A DNA stretch of 64,000 nucleotides from Hypericibacter adhaerens (GTDB taxonomy: Bacteria; Pseudomonadota; Alphaproteobacteria; Dongiales; Dongiaceae): NCBI RefSeq assembly GCF_008728835.1, contig NZ_CP042582.1, forward strand, positions 992,001 through 1,056,000, given 5' to 3'. Every line of letters starts with the position of its first letter. Position 1 is the stretch's first letter. Under the pieces are notes generated by a model. It did not search any database. It was not told where the DNA came from and saw only the letters and a list, made by a program, of their open reading frames with translations. Positions 17,918 through 26,958 of the stretch are shown one piece after another. The translations under genes were made by a program, and so were the position numbers.

Positions 17918-19633
17918 TTACTCGAAATGCCCCTCGAAGGACGTGATCGGCGGCCGCGCGGCCGGGTCCGTCACGATGTCGAGCACCGTCACCTCGTTCG
18001 AGGCGAAGCCCTCCTGGATCGCCGGGCCGATATCCTGCGCGCGCTCGATGCGGAGGCCGCGGCAGCCGCAGGCGCGCGCGATCATGGCGTGGTCGACCGG
18101 CTCGAAGAAGACGGCGGTGGTGTGGTTGCCGAAGATCACGTCCTCGGCATCCTTCTGATAGCCCAGGATCTGGTTGTTGAGCACCGCCAGCACCAGCGGC
18201 AGCCGGTTGCGCCGCGCGGTCTCGAGCTCGGACCAGACATGGGCGAAGCCGCCATCGCCCGCGAGGCAGAAGACCGGCGCCTCGGGCCGCGCCAGCTTCG
18301 CACCGATCGCCATCGGCAGCCCCCAGCCCAGCCCCGCCATGCCGCGCGGCGTCAGAAAACGCTGACCGGGCTTGCGGCTGTGGAGGAAGTTCGAGGACCA
18401 GATCGAGGCATAGCTCGCGTCGGAGACGACGATATGGTCGGGCGTCAGGATGCGGTCGAGCTCGGCCATGACCCGCTCGGGCCGGATCGGCGAGGCGTCG
18501 GACGCGATCATTGGCCGCGCCTCCTCCTCGTGACGTCGCTTGGCGTCGGCGATGCGCGCCTCGAGCGCCGCGCGCGCCGATTGGCGCCTGGCCAGATCGC
18601 GTTTGCGCAACGCGGCCGTCAGCGCCTCCAGCGTCAGCTTGGCATCGCCCACCAGCCGCAGCGCCTCGTAATTGCGCCCGACCTCCTGCCCGTCGATGTC
18701 GAGATGGATGATCTGCGCCGTCTTCGGCAGGAGCTTCCAGGAATCGGTGCCGTTCTGGTTGGTGCGGTTGCCGACCAGGAGGATCACGTCGGCCTCGTCG
18801 ATCAAGGGGCGCTGATAGCGCGCCACGCCGCGCGGCCCCATGAAGTAGCCGATCACGCCGAGGCTCAAGGGATGCGTCTCGGCGACCGTGCCCTTGCCCA
18901 TGGAGGTGGTGGCGACGGGGAGATACGCCGTCTCCTGGAGCGCCGCCAGCGCCTCCTGCGCGCCCGAGCTGTGCACGCCGCCGCCGGCATAGACCAGCGG
19001 GCGCTCGGCCCGGGCCAGAAGATCGGCCGCGCGCTCGATCTGCGCCGGGTCGGCCAAGGTCCGGTCGATCGGATAATGGCCGAGCCGCTCCGCGCGCGAC
19101 GAGGCCGCGACCGAGGTCTCGTTGATCAGGTCGTAGGGCACCAGCAGCACGGCGGGGCCGGGGCGGCCCGTGGTCGCCGCGGTGAAGGCCATGTCGACAT
19201 AATCGTCGATGCGCTCGGCGGTGCCGATGCGGCGCATCCATTTCGACACGCCCTTGAAGAGGTCGATCTGGTTCAGCTCCTGGAAGGCGTTCTTGTCGGT
19301 GGCGCGGCGGTCGACATCCTGCACCAGCGCCACGACCGGGATCGACGCGGTCAGCGATTCCGCCAGCCCCGGCACCAGCAGCGTCGCGGCCGGCCCGTTC
19401 TGTGCGGTGACGACGCCCACCTTGCGCGAGATGCGCGCATAGGCGTCGGCCATCACGGCGCCGGCATTCTCGGTGCGGTAGGTGACCTGCCGGATGCCGA
19501 AATCGGGGGTGGCGAGGAAGAGGGCGCTGGGGATGCTCTGGCCGAACACGATCTCGACGCCATGGCGCTGGAGCGCGCCGGCGAAGGCCTGGGCCGCGGA
19601 AAGGTTGGAGGGACGGGACTTGCGGTCTGACAT
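17918..19633 (-). CDS. Thiamine diphosphate-dependent enzyme, acetolactate synthase-like
   Basis: 571 residues with the three-domain ThDP fold. The cofactor-activating Glu is in YRTENAGAVMADAYAR (about 55). The middle domain contains RPLVYAGGGVHSSGA. The C-terminal pyrophosphate domain has GDGGFAHVWSELETARR and LNNQ, the metal/ThDP motif. Relatives include acetolactate synthase, glyoxylate carboligase and sulfoacetaldehyde acetyltransferase; the true reaction cannot be chosen from sequence. There is no small regulatory subunit beside it, which argues against housekeeping branched-chain synthesis. It follows an SDR (54 bp) and a PotD-like binding protein on the same strand, suggesting a catabolic unit. 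Confidence 0.82.
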   Translation of the reverse strand: MSDRKSRPSNLSAAQAFAGALQRHGVEIVFGQSIPSALFLATPDFGIRQVTYRTENAGAVMADAYARISRKVGVVTAQNGPAATLLVPGLAESLTASIPVVALVQDVDRRATDKNAFQELNQIDLFKGVSKWMRRIGTAERIDDYVDMAFTAATTGRPGPAVLLVPYDLINETSVAASSRAERLGHYPIDRTLADPAQIERAADLLARAERPLVYAGGGVHSSGAQEALAALQETAYLPVATTSMGKGTVAETHPLSLGVIGYFMGPRGVARYQRPLIDEADVILLVGNRTNQNGTDSWKLLPKTAQIIHLDIDGQEVGRNYEALRLVGDAKLTLEALTAALRKRDLARRQSARAALEARIADAKRRHEEEARPMIASDASPIRPERVMAELDRILTPDHIVVSDASYASIWSSNFLHSRKPGQRFLTPRGMAGLGWGLPMAIGAKLARPEAPVFCLAGDGGFAHVWSELETARRNRLPLVLAVLNNQILGYQKDAEDVIFGNHTTAVFFEPVDHAMIARACGCRGLRIERAQDIGPAIQEGFASNEVTVLDIVTDPAARPPITSFEGHFE

Positions 19634-19687
19634 CGAGATTGGTCTTCGTTCAATTCCAGCGATGAGCGCGTGGGGATGCCGGCGTCG

Positions 19688-20524
19688 CTACCAGAGCGAG
19701 CCGGCGGCGATGGTGATGTCCTCGGCGGCGATGCCAAGGGCGTCGTCATGGCAGAGGAAGGCCGCGAGATTGCCGATCTCCTCGGGCTCGATGATCCGCT
19801 TCTGCGGGTAGGTGGCGGCGATGTCGGCGATCATCTGCTCCTCGCTGCGCGGGTCGTTGTCGCGCGCCTTCATGGTGCGCAGCGTGGAGCGCAGCATCCG
19901 GGTGTTGACGAAGCCGGGATTGATCGCGTTGCAGGTGACCCCGTGCGGCGCGCCCTCGAGCGCCACGCAGCGCGTGAGGCCGAGGATGCCGGCCTTGGAG
20001 GCGCAATAAGCGGCGTTGTCCTTGGCGCCGACATTGGCCGCGGTCGAGGCGATGTTGACGATGCGGCCCCATTTGCGGTCGATCATGCCCGGCAGGCAGC
20101 GCTTGATGGTGCGGTAATAGCCGGTGAGGTTGGTGTCGATGATGTTGAGCCAGGTCTCGTCGGGATGGCCCACCATCGGCTGCTCGGCGGCGATGCCGGC
20201 GGAATTGATCAGGATGTCGATCTTGCCGAAGGCCTTCTCGGTCGCGGCCACGAAGGCGTCGCAGGATGCGTTGGCGCGCACATCGAGATCGAGCCCGATC
20301 GCGCGCACGCCCTGGGCCTCGATCTCCCGGCAGGCGGCCTTGAGCTCCTGCTCGGCCGGGAAATAGCTGTCCTGGCCTTTGGGCACGGCGCCGTGGCTCG
20401 CGAGATAGGAACCGATCGCCACATCGGCGCCGCGCGCGGCCAGCGCCAGCGCGATGGCGCGGCCCTGTCCCGAGGCACCGCCCGTGACCATCGCGGCCCG
20501 GCCGCTCAGATAGCGATCCACCAT
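19688..20524 (-). CDS. Short-chain dehydrogenase/reductase (SDR)
   Basis: 278 residues from MVDRYLSGRAAMVTGG. Classical SDR features are visible: cofactor motif TGGASGQGRAIA (about 15), LDLDVR, NSAGIA, catalytic Ser in NIASTAANVG and YCASKAG (Tyr and Lys). The C-terminus is normal. An Asp/Glu after beta-2 is not evident, so NAD versus NADP use is uncertain. A longer insertion between beta-2 and beta-3 (SHGAVPKGQDSYFPAEQELK) resembles SDRs that act on larger polar substrates. It lies between the PotD-like gene and the ThDP enzyme on one strand. ATG 20524 is chosen over the longer frame because of start-proximal homology. Confidence 0.88.
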   Translation of the reverse strand: MVDRYLSGRAAMVTGGASGQGRAIALALAARGADVAIGSYLASHGAVPKGQDSYFPAEQELKAACREIEAQGVRAIGLDLDVRANASCDAFVAATEKAFGKIDILINSAGIAAEQPMVGHPDETWLNIIDTNLTGYYRTIKRCLPGMIDRKWGRIVNIASTAANVGAKDNAAYCASKAGILGLTRCVALEGAPHGVTCNAINPGFVNTRMLRSTLRTMKARDNDPRSEEQMIADIAATYPQKRIIEPEEIGNLAAFLCHDDALGIAAEDITIAAGSLW

Positions 20525-20632
20525 GCGGAGTTCCGTTGCTTCGTTTGTCGTCGGTTCCCAGAGACAGCGAGTGACCGGGTCTGCGGGTGAAGCAGGCCCG
20601 GCCACCGCAGCGGCCAGCTCAAGTTGGGGCTT

Positions 20633-21745
20633 CTACTGGCCTGCCTTCACGTCCTCGTACATCTTCACGTATTTCTCGCGGGTCTCGGCCTTCTGCTCCT
20701 GGAGGAAGACGCCCTGCGAGAGGATATCGTCCTTGGATTCGATGCCGATCTCCTTGAGCCGGTCCGGCGAGACCAGGTCGAAGGCCTTGCGGTTCGAATG
20801 CGCATAGCCGTACTGCTCCAGCATGTATTTGCCGGTCTCGGGCGAGAGCCAGGCATCGACATAGTCGTAGGCGTTCTGCTCCTTGCCCGGACCGTCCTTC
20901 ATCATGATGAAGCCGTCGATCCAGCCGATGACGCCTTCCTTGGGCTTCATATAGGCCACGGGCACGCCCTGCTTCTTGAGCGCCGAGAAGGAGGCGCCCC
21001 AGGCATAGGCCGCGACCACCTCGCCCGCCGCCATCGCCTGCTCGAGCTCGGCCGGGTCGGTCCAGTAGAAGCGGTTGAGCTCGCGCTGCTTGCGCAGATG
21101 GTCCTTCACCTGCGCGATCTCCGCATCGCTCAAGTTGAAGGGATCCTTGATGCCCAAGGACATCGCGGCCGGGATCACGCTGCCATCCATCTCGACGGCG
21201 AGCGCGATCTTGCCCTTGTAGCGCTCGTCCCAGAGCAGCAGCCAGGACTGCTCCTTCGGCTGGCAGAGATCGGTGCGGTAGAGGACCGAGTTGTAGCCCC
21301 AGCCGCAGGGCGCGATCCATTGGTGGCCGTCGGTGTTCATGCCGGGACGGCTCGCCAGCTTCGGCATCACGTCGGGCCAGTTGCTGAGCCGCGTGGTGTC
21401 GATCGGCTTCAGCAGGCCCTGGTCGCGATAGCGCCCGATTGCGTAGCTGGTCGGATGCACCAGGTCGGTCTTGAAGCCGCTCTTGATCTTGACATAGGCC
21501 TCTTCGTCATCGCCGAAGATGGTGATGGTCGGCGACTTGCCGTATTTCTTGATGTAGGCCTGATGCAGCTCGGGGATCTCGTAGCCCGACCAGTCGAAGA
21601 CCAGGAGGTCGTCGTCGGCGAGCGCTCCCCGGCTCAGGATCGGCAGGCTGACCAGCGCCAGCCCGCCGGCGCCCATCCAGCGCAACAGGCCGCGCCGGCC
21701 GATGACGCCGGGCATCGGCACGCCCTCCGCAAACAGCTTCTGCAT
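20633..21745 (-). CDS. PotD-like periplasmic substrate-binding protein
   Basis: 370 residues. The N-terminal signal has a twin Arg (IGRRGLLRWMGAGG), a hydrophobic stretch and ALADDD. The mature start DLLVFDWSGYEIPELHQAYIKKYGKSP is typical of spermidine/putrescine-type binding proteins. A strong GGGAGG precedes the ATG. No permease or ATPase gene accompanies it in the window, so it either shares a channel encoded elsewhere or acts as an orphan receptor. It is the first gene of the PotD-SDR-ThDP cluster and faces a LacI gene across a perfect palindrome, so it is probably induced by its ligand. Confidence 0.85.
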   Translation of the reverse strand: MQKLFAEGVPMPGVIGRRGLLRWMGAGGLALVSLPILSRGALADDDLLVFDWSGYEIPELHQAYIKKYGKSPTITIFGDDEEAYVKIKSGFKTDLVHPTSYAIGRYRDQGLLKPIDTTRLSNWPDVMPKLASRPGMNTDGHQWIAPCGWGYNSVLYRTDLCQPKEQSWLLLWDERYKGKIALAVEMDGSVIPAAMSLGIKDPFNLSDAEIAQVKDHLRKQRELNRFYWTDPAELEQAMAAGEVVAAYAWGASFSALKKQGVPVAYMKPKEGVIGWIDGFIMMKDGPGKEQNAYDYVDAWLSPETGKYMLEQYGYAHSNRKAFDLVSPDRLKEIGIESKDDILSQGVFLQEQKAETREKYVKMYEDVKAGQ

Positions 21746-21821
21746 TCCAATCCTCCCATGGTGTCTTGGCTTTTTTGTCGGCCTGCCTTTGGCGGCGGCC
21801 ATTTCGTCCTTAAAATCGATG

Positions 21822-21848
21822 CAAAATCGATTTCGGAAATCGATTTTG
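21822..21848. promoter_or_regulatory. Perfect 27-bp palindrome, probable LacI-family operator
   Basis: CAAAATCGATTTC and GAAATCGATTTTG flank one central G, giving 13-bp arms without mismatch. A further half-site (TAAAATCGAT) lies at 21811-21820. It sits 17 bp before the LacI start and 76 bp before the PotD-like start, where a repressor could control both divergent transcripts. AT-rich flanks are promoter-like. That the LacI product is the binder is inferred. Confidence 0.75.
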
Positions 21849-21865
21849 TATGCTAACCCACGGCC

Positions 21866-22900
21866 ATGTCAAATGCCGTTCGCAGCAAGATCACCATCAA
21901 GCAGGTGGCGGAGGCGTCGGGCGTCGCCCCCTCGACCGTATCCAACGCCTTGACCGGCAAGGGCTATGTCAGCGAGGAAACCCGCGGGCGGGTGCTGCAG
22001 GCGGCACAGAGCCTGGGCTATCGCGCCTCTTCGCTCGCCCGATCGCTCCGCCTGCAGCAGACCTGGTCGGTGGGGCTGCTGGTGGCCGATGTCTCGAACC
22101 CGTTCTTTCCGGCCGTGGTGCGCGGGGTCGAGGATGTGCTCTGGCGCCGGCAATACAACCTCGTGCTCTGCAACACCGACTACAACAAGGAGAAGGAGGC
22201 GGCCTATCTGCGCCATCTCCTCGACAAGCGGCTGGACGGGCTGATCCTCGCCTCGACCGCCGCCGACAGCGACGACGTGCTGGAGCTCCAGGCCGAGGGC
22301 GTGCCCTTCGTCATGCTGAACCGCCGCCATGTCAGCGCCCGCACGCCCTATGTCGGCATGGATAACGAGGGCGGCGTCGGCATGGCGATGGATCACCTCC
22401 TGGCGCTCGGCCACCGGCGCATCGCCTTCATCAAGGGCCGCGCCGATTCCAGTGCCGCCGAGGAACGTCATCAGGGCTATCGCCAGGCGCTCGAGCGCGA
22501 AGCCATCGCCTACGATCCGGCATTGGTGATGCAGGGCGACTACACGATCGAATCCGGCCATGCGGCGGCCGCGCGCTTCCTGGCGCTGCGCCGCCCCCCG
22601 ACCGCGATCGTCTCGGCCAACGACTTCATGGCCTTCGGCGCCATGGCGCTCTTCAAGGAACGCGGACTCGCGGTGCCGTCCGAGATGTCGGTCATCGGCT
22701 TCGACGATATCTTCGTCTCGGCGCTGCCCTGGATCGAGCTGACGACGGTCCGGCCGCAATCCTGGCAGCTCGGCGCCAGTGCGGCCGAGCTGCTGCTGGA
22801 GCTGGTCGGCGGGCGCGAGGCCAACCGCCGGCGCGAGATCATCCTGCCGAACGAGCTGGTGCTGCGCGCGACCACGGCGCCGGCCCGGCCTGAGAGATAA
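21866..22900 (+). CDS. LacI-family transcriptional regulator
   Basis: 344 residues. The N-terminal DNA-binding domain is [22 protein letters not shown] followed by hinge-like [10 protein letters not shown]. The periplasmic-binding-like sensor domain starts near 62 ([15 protein letters not shown]) and ends with the standard MSVIGFDD and [11 protein letters not shown] segments. It is divergent from the PotD-SDR-ThDP cluster with a perfect palindrome between, so it probably represses that cluster until the effector binds. The next gene on the plus strand starts 52 bp after its stop and may be co-transcribed. Confidence 0.92.
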   Translation: MSNAVRSKITIKQVAEASGVAPSTVSNALTGKGYVSEETRGRVLQAAQSLGYRASSLARSLRLQQTWSVGLLVADVSNPFFPAVVRGVEDVLWRRQYNLVLCNTDYNKEKEAAYLRHLLDKRLDGLILASTAADSDDVLELQAEGVPFVMLNRRHVSARTPYVGMDNEGGVGMAMDHLLALGHRRIAFIKGRADSSAAEERHQGYRQALEREAIAYDPALVMQGDYTIESGHAAAARFLALRRPPTAIVSANDFMAFGAMALFKERGLAVPSEMSVIGFDDIFVSALPWIELTTVRPQSWQLGASAAELLLELVGGREANRRREIILPNELVLRATTAPARPER

Positions 22901-22952
22901 GGACAAGGACGCCGTTCAAGACGCTTTCCGCCGACGAGGAAGGGGACCGCCC

Positions 22953-23552
22953 ATGATCTATATCGAATATGTCGAGCGTGACCGCTTCATGCCGCTCGAG
23001 ATCTTCCGTTATCTCGGCAACCAGGCGGCCTGGACGGCGCCGGAGGACGAGCTGGTCGGCTCCTTCGGCCGCACCATGCGCATCGGGCCGATGCCGAGCT
23101 ACCTCGCCTTCTGGAAATGCGACGGCATGAAGCGCATGGACGAATGGGAAACGCATTTCCATTCCGACGCCGGCATCCGCGACACGCACGAGCTCGCCAC
23201 CCACCGCGCCATCCATCTGCAGAAGGCCGGCTGCTACGACGAGCTCCTGACCGGCCCCAAGGCCGACCGCGAGGCGCTGTTCTATATCGAGTATTTCGCC
23301 ACCAAGGCCGCCGTCACGGACGACCAGATCGCGAGCCATTTCCGCGCCCGCGCCAAGACGCATCCGGCGGCGGCGCTCAACTTCGTGCTGCGCCGGATCG
23401 GAAGGCTGGGGCCCGATCCCGGCGCCATGGCGGTCTGGAGCCTGACCGACTATGTGGCGCTCGAGCCTTTCACCCGCATCGATCTCGACACGGACCCGTT
23501 CCGGCCCGTCGATGTCGGGGTCTATCGCTGGTTCGGGAAAGAGATCTTGTGA
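22953..23552 (+). CDS. Two-repeat protein, possibly dimeric alpha/beta-barrel (NIPSNAP-like)
   Basis: 199 residues; no confident family. The two halves look related: [13 protein letters not shown] in the first and [14 protein letters not shown] in the second, then [21 protein letters not shown] against [21 protein letters not shown] at the same spacing. This suggests an internal duplication of a ferredoxin-like half, as in NIPSNAP or stress-responsive dimeric barrels. There is no signal peptide or membrane segment. AGGAAGGGGA precedes the ATG. It follows the LacI gene by 52 bp on the same strand and may serve the same pathway. Confidence 0.65.
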   Translation: MIYIEYVERDRFMPLEIFRYLGNQAAWTAPEDELVGSFGRTMRIGPMPSYLAFWKCDGMKRMDEWETHFHSDAGIRDTHELATHRAIHLQKAGCYDELLTGPKADREALFYIEYFATKAAVTDDQIASHFRARAKTHPAAALNFVLRRIGRLGPDPGAMAVWSLTDYVALEPFTRIDLDTDPFRPVDVGVYRWFGKEIL

Positions 23553-23608
23553 GTGTAGGCAGTACGTGCGGATGAATCGCGCTTGTAGCTCACCCCTCCC
23601 CCTACCCC

Positions 23609-23736
23609 CTCCCGCAGGGGGAGGGGGCTTGCTCAAGGTAAGGCGGTGGGTGTAGCGCAAGCTCGGTCGAAGCTCCCGCAGGGGGAGGGGGCTTGCTCGA
23701 GGTAAGGCGGTGGGTGTAGCGCAAGCTCGGTCGAAG
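23609..23736. repeat. Tandem duplication of a 64-bp unit built on the CCCCTCCC repeat
   Basis: Two head-to-tail copies (23609-23672 and 23673-23736) differ at one base (A at 23635, G at 23699). Just upstream, CCCCTCCCCCTACCCCCTCCC at 23592-23612 pairs with GGGAGGGGG, giving the palindromic core seen elsewhere in the window. The 3' part of the neighbouring hydrolase frame is made of this repeat. Confidence 0.85.
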
Positions 23737-24163
23737 CTTGGAAGTAGAGTGAAGCGATCATGTCGACCTGCGGCTCCGCGATGAATCGGTTGACGTGTTC
23801 CGAGAAGGCGCGGTCGAGCGCGGCGCGGTCGGCCGTCACCGCCTGGGCCAGCTCGGCGCCGAGCCCGATGCCCGCCGCCACCGCGTCCGGAATCTTGAGA
23901 TAGTCGATCAGGAGGCGCAGCTGCGCCTCCCAATCGCGCCAGCCGAGCTCGCCGGCCGGCTTGGCGCTCAGCCCGTGTCCGAGAAGATCGTAGCGGACGA
24001 TCCGGAAGCCGGCCGCGAGCGGGGCCAGGAGCGGCTCCCACATGGCGAGGTCGCGGCCCCGGTCGTGGATCAGCAGCACCGGCCGCCCGCTGCCGGCGAT
24101 CCGGTAGTGCGTGCCGAAGGCGATGTTGCGGATCTCCGCCAGAGTGCCGTGCGCGAACGTCAT
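23633..24163 (-). pseudogene. Alpha/beta hydrolase remnant, truncated and lacking the nucleophile
   Basis: The 176-codon frame starts MTFAHGTLAEIRNIAFG and shows the N-terminal half of an alpha/beta hydrolase: VLLIHDRGRDLAMWEPLLAPL, YDLLGHGLSAKP and an elbow at GIGLGAELA. Active relatives have HG in the oxyanion loop and GxSxG at the elbow. Here HD and GIGLG are present and the nucleophile Ser is missing. After about residue 150 the frame runs into the 64-bp tandem repeat, so the cap, the acid/His region and the C-terminus are gone. Closest in style to 3-oxoadipate enol-lactonase-like enzymes. An intact but divergent protein is less likely. Confidence 0.6.
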
Positions 24164-24454
24164 CGAGAATTTTCCGGCTTCACTCTTGCGGCAGGTTGTT
24201 GCGCAGGCTCGTGCAGAACCGATCCAGACCGGGCGCATGGCGCGGAGAATCCCGGAAGGGACCGCTCGATCATGGGGTGAATCTCCGCGCATTCAAAAGG
24301 GGCGGCGCGGAAGCGGTCAAAGGAGATTAAATTTCGGCGTCGAGAAGATTTGCTTCGCCGGCTGGCGCGGGACCGGTTCATCACTGATGCCGGCAGCTGC
24401 CGAATGACAGGGTATGCGCCAGGCTCGCCTGCGGAAGACGGCCGGCCTCCCGCC

Positions 24455-25351
24455 TCAGGTCGCGGCGATCTTGCTGTCGAGCATGGCGAGGAAACCGGCC
24501 AGCAGCGGCGAGGCCCCGTCGCGCCTGAGGGCGACGGCGAGGCTCACCTGGGCGGCCGCGTCGCGGATCTCCAGGTAGCGCACGCCCGGCACGCGGATGC
24601 ATTCGAGCGGCGAGGGGATGACGGTGACGCCGAGGCCGGCCGCCACCAGCCCGATCTGCGTCGCGGCCTCGCTCGCCTCCTGCACCACCTTCGGCTCGAA
24701 GCCGGCTGCGAGCGCCAGTTGGCGCAGGGGCAGGCGCAGGCCGGTGCCGGCGCTCGCCGGGTAGGTGATGAAGCTCTCCTCGCGCAGCTCGGAGAACTCG
24801 ACCGACCGCGCGCGGGCGAGGCGATGGCGCGCATGGATCGCGAGCCGCAGGGGATCGCGCCGGATCGGGCGGACGATCAGCTCGGGCGGCGCGTCCTCGC
24901 CGGTGTGGCGCAGGAAGCCGATCTCGAGCCGTCCCGCCAGGAGCGCCTCGATCTGGTCCGCCGTGAACATCTCGACCAGGGTCAGGGTCACGCGGGGCTG
25001 GCTGCCGCGATAGGCGCGGATCACCTCGGGCATCAGGCTGGTGAAGGGCAGCGAGGAGGTGAAGCCGATGCGCAGCTCGCCGATCTCGCCGCGCGCGGCC
25101 CGGCGCGCCTCCTCGGCGGCGCGCTCCGCCTCGGCCAGGATCGACCTCGCGCTGACGAGAAAGCGCTGGCCCGCGGGCGTGAGGGCGACGCGCCGCTTGG
25201 TCCGCTCGAAGAGCGCCAACCCCAGCTCGGCCTCGAGCGCCTTGATCTGCAGGCTCAAGGGCGGCTGGCCGATATGGAGCCGGCGCGCGGCCCGGGTGAA
25301 GCTCAGCTCCTCGGCGACGGCCAGGAAATAGCGCAGATGGCGCAGCTCCAT
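24455..25351 (-). CDS. LysR-family transcriptional regulator
   Basis: 298 residues from MELRHLRYFLAVAEELS. DNA-binding helix: FTRAARRLHIGQPPLSLQIKALEAELG. The sensor domain has GELRIGFTSSLPFTSL and EASEAATQIGLVAAGLGVTVIP, the pattern of the CbnR/BenM-like branch acting on aromatic or small-acid effectors. It is divergent from an MFS exporter-like gene across 124 bp, so it most likely controls it. The start is set by the first Met of the canonical MELRHLRYF. Confidence 0.92.
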   Translation of the reverse strand: MELRHLRYFLAVAEELSFTRAARRLHIGQPPLSLQIKALEAELGLALFERTKRRVALTPAGQRFLVSARSILAEAERAAEEARRAARGEIGELRIGFTSSLPFTSLMPEVIRAYRGSQPRVTLTLVEMFTADQIEALLAGRLEIGFLRHTGEDAPPELIVRPIRRDPLRLAIHARHRLARARSVEFSELREESFITYPASAGTGLRLPLRQLALAAGFEPKVVQEASEAATQIGLVAAGLGVTVIPSPLECIRVPGVRYLEIRDAAAQVSLAVALRRDGASPLLAGFLAMLDSKIAAT

Positions 25352-25475
25352 TGATACCTCGAAGATATTAGTTACGCATAAATTATATATTGGACAGAAT
25401 ATAAGAGAAACGCCAGATTCGGCAGCGTGGGGTCGCCCGCCATGAGGCGCCCCGACCGGATTCCAGAGCGCGGCC
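25352..25475. promoter_or_regulatory. AT-rich divergent promoter between LysR and MFS genes
   Basis: The segment 25365-25412 is strikingly AT-rich for this genome (ATATTAGTTACGCATAAATT, then ATATATTGGACAGAATATAA). TTAGTTACGCATAA has the short dyad with about T-N11-A spacing that LysR proteins bind. Both start codons lie within 75 bp, so one operator can serve both genes. Confidence 0.5.
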
Positions 25476-26780
25476 ATGCCCTCCGACATCACCTCGAGCC
25501 TGCCGAGCCCGGCGCTGCCCTTGCAGCCGCCCGAGGGGGCGGTCGCGGCGAGCGCGCCGGCCGCCGCGGCCCCGGTGCCCCGGATCGCCCATGGCACGCC
25601 GGCCTTCTGGGCGACCTCGCGCGCCATGTTCTTCGGCGGCTTCGCCACCTTCGCCATGCTCTACGGCCTGCAGCCGCTGATGCCGATGTTCTCCGACGAG
25701 TTCGCGCTCTCGCCGGCCGCCGCCAGCGGCGTGGTCTCGGCCGCGACCGGCGCGCTCGCGCTGATGCTGATTCCGGCGAGCCAGCTCGCCGACCGGATCG
25801 GCCGCAAGCCGCTCATGAATGCGGCGCTCTTCGCCGCGGCCCTGCTCACGCTTGCCTGCGGCTTCGCCGGCAGCTTCATGCAGCTCCTCATCCTGCGCGT
25901 GCTGCTGGGCATCGTGCTGGCGGGGCTGCCGGCGGTCGCGATGGCCTATCTCTCCGAGGAGATCGACCCGCATTCGCTGGGCCGCTCCATGGGACTCTAT
26001 ATCGCCGGCAACGGTCTGGGCGGCCTCTGCGGCCGGCTGATGGTCGCCGCCATCGCCGACTGGACCTCCTGGCGCACGGCGATGCTGGTGCTGGGGGCGA
26101 TGGGGCTGCTGGCCGCGCTCGAGTTCTGGCGCAGCCTCCCGGCCTCGCGCCACTTCCGGCCTTCGCGGCTCTCGTTCGCGGATTTCCTCGACGGCGTGCG
26201 CACGCATTTCAGCGATGCCGGCATGCCCTGGATGTATGCGATCGGCTTCCTGATGATGGGCTGCTTCGTCAGCCTCTATAACTATCTGGGCTACCGCCTG
26301 GCGGCACCGCCCTTCGATCTGCGGCCGAGCCTGCTGGGCGCGGTCTTCTCGCTCTATATCGTCGGCATGATCGGCTCCACGGTGGTGGGCCGCCTCGCCG
26401 ATCGCTTCGGGCGGCGCCATGTGCTCTGGGTCATGATCTGCCTGATGGCCGCAGGCCTCGCCTTGACGCTGGCCTCGAGCCTGGTCGTCGTCATGCTCGG
26501 CATCGCCACCGCGACCTTCGGTTTCTTCGGCGCGCATGCGGTGGTCAGCAGCTGGGTCGGCCGGCGCGCGCAGAATGCCCGCGCCCTCGCCACGGCGCTC
26601 TATCTGTTCTTCTTCTACATGGGCTCGAGCGCCATGGGCTCCGGCTCCGGCCTGATGTGGGAGTTCGGGCAGTGGCCCGCGGTCGCGGCCTTCCTCGGCC
26701 TCGTCGTCGCGCTGTCGCTCGCGATCGCGCTGCGGCTGCGCCGGCTGACCCCGCTCCCGATCAACGCCCATCGTCCCTGA
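25476..26780 (+). CDS. MFS transporter, YnfM-like
   Basis: 434 residues, twelve predicted membrane segments after an Ala/Pro-rich cytosolic tail of about 45 residues. Motif A is LADRIGRKPLMN (about 107) and its echo in the second half is LADRFGRRHVLW. The pattern MAYLSEEIDPHSLGRSMGLYIAGNGLGG resembles the YnfM/AraJ-type efflux group. The substrate is unknown; the divergent LysR neighbour suggests induction by a small acid or aromatic compound. A shorter start is possible within the tail. Confidence 0.88.
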   Translation: MPSDITSSLPSPALPLQPPEGAVAASAPAAAAPVPRIAHGTPAFWATSRAMFFGGFATFAMLYGLQPLMPMFSDEFALSPAAASGVVSAATGALALMLIPASQLADRIGRKPLMNAALFAAALLTLACGFAGSFMQLLILRVLLGIVLAGLPAVAMAYLSEEIDPHSLGRSMGLYIAGNGLGGLCGRLMVAAIADWTSWRTAMLVLGAMGLLAALEFWRSLPASRHFRPSRLSFADFLDGVRTHFSDAGMPWMYAIGFLMMGCFVSLYNYLGYRLAAPPFDLRPSLLGAVFSLYIVGMIGSTVVGRLADRFGRRHVLWVMICLMAAGLALTLASSLVVVMLGIATATFGFFGAHAVVSSWVGRRAQNARALATALYLFFFYMGSSAMGSGSGLMWEFGQWPAVAAFLGLVVALSLAIALRLRRLTPLPINAHRP

Positions 26781-26958
26781 CGATCGAACCCCGGCCTTGG
26801 GTGCGTGAGAATCCGCCGCGGGAGAATCGCGGGAATCCGCGCGCCTTTACCATGCGCGGGGTCCTGCCACGGAAATGCCCCTTGCCCGCTTCCCCGGCAA
26901 ATTCCGAACTCTATCCGGGAGCCTGCGAAGGAGATCGCGGGCGCCACCCGGGGGCCGG

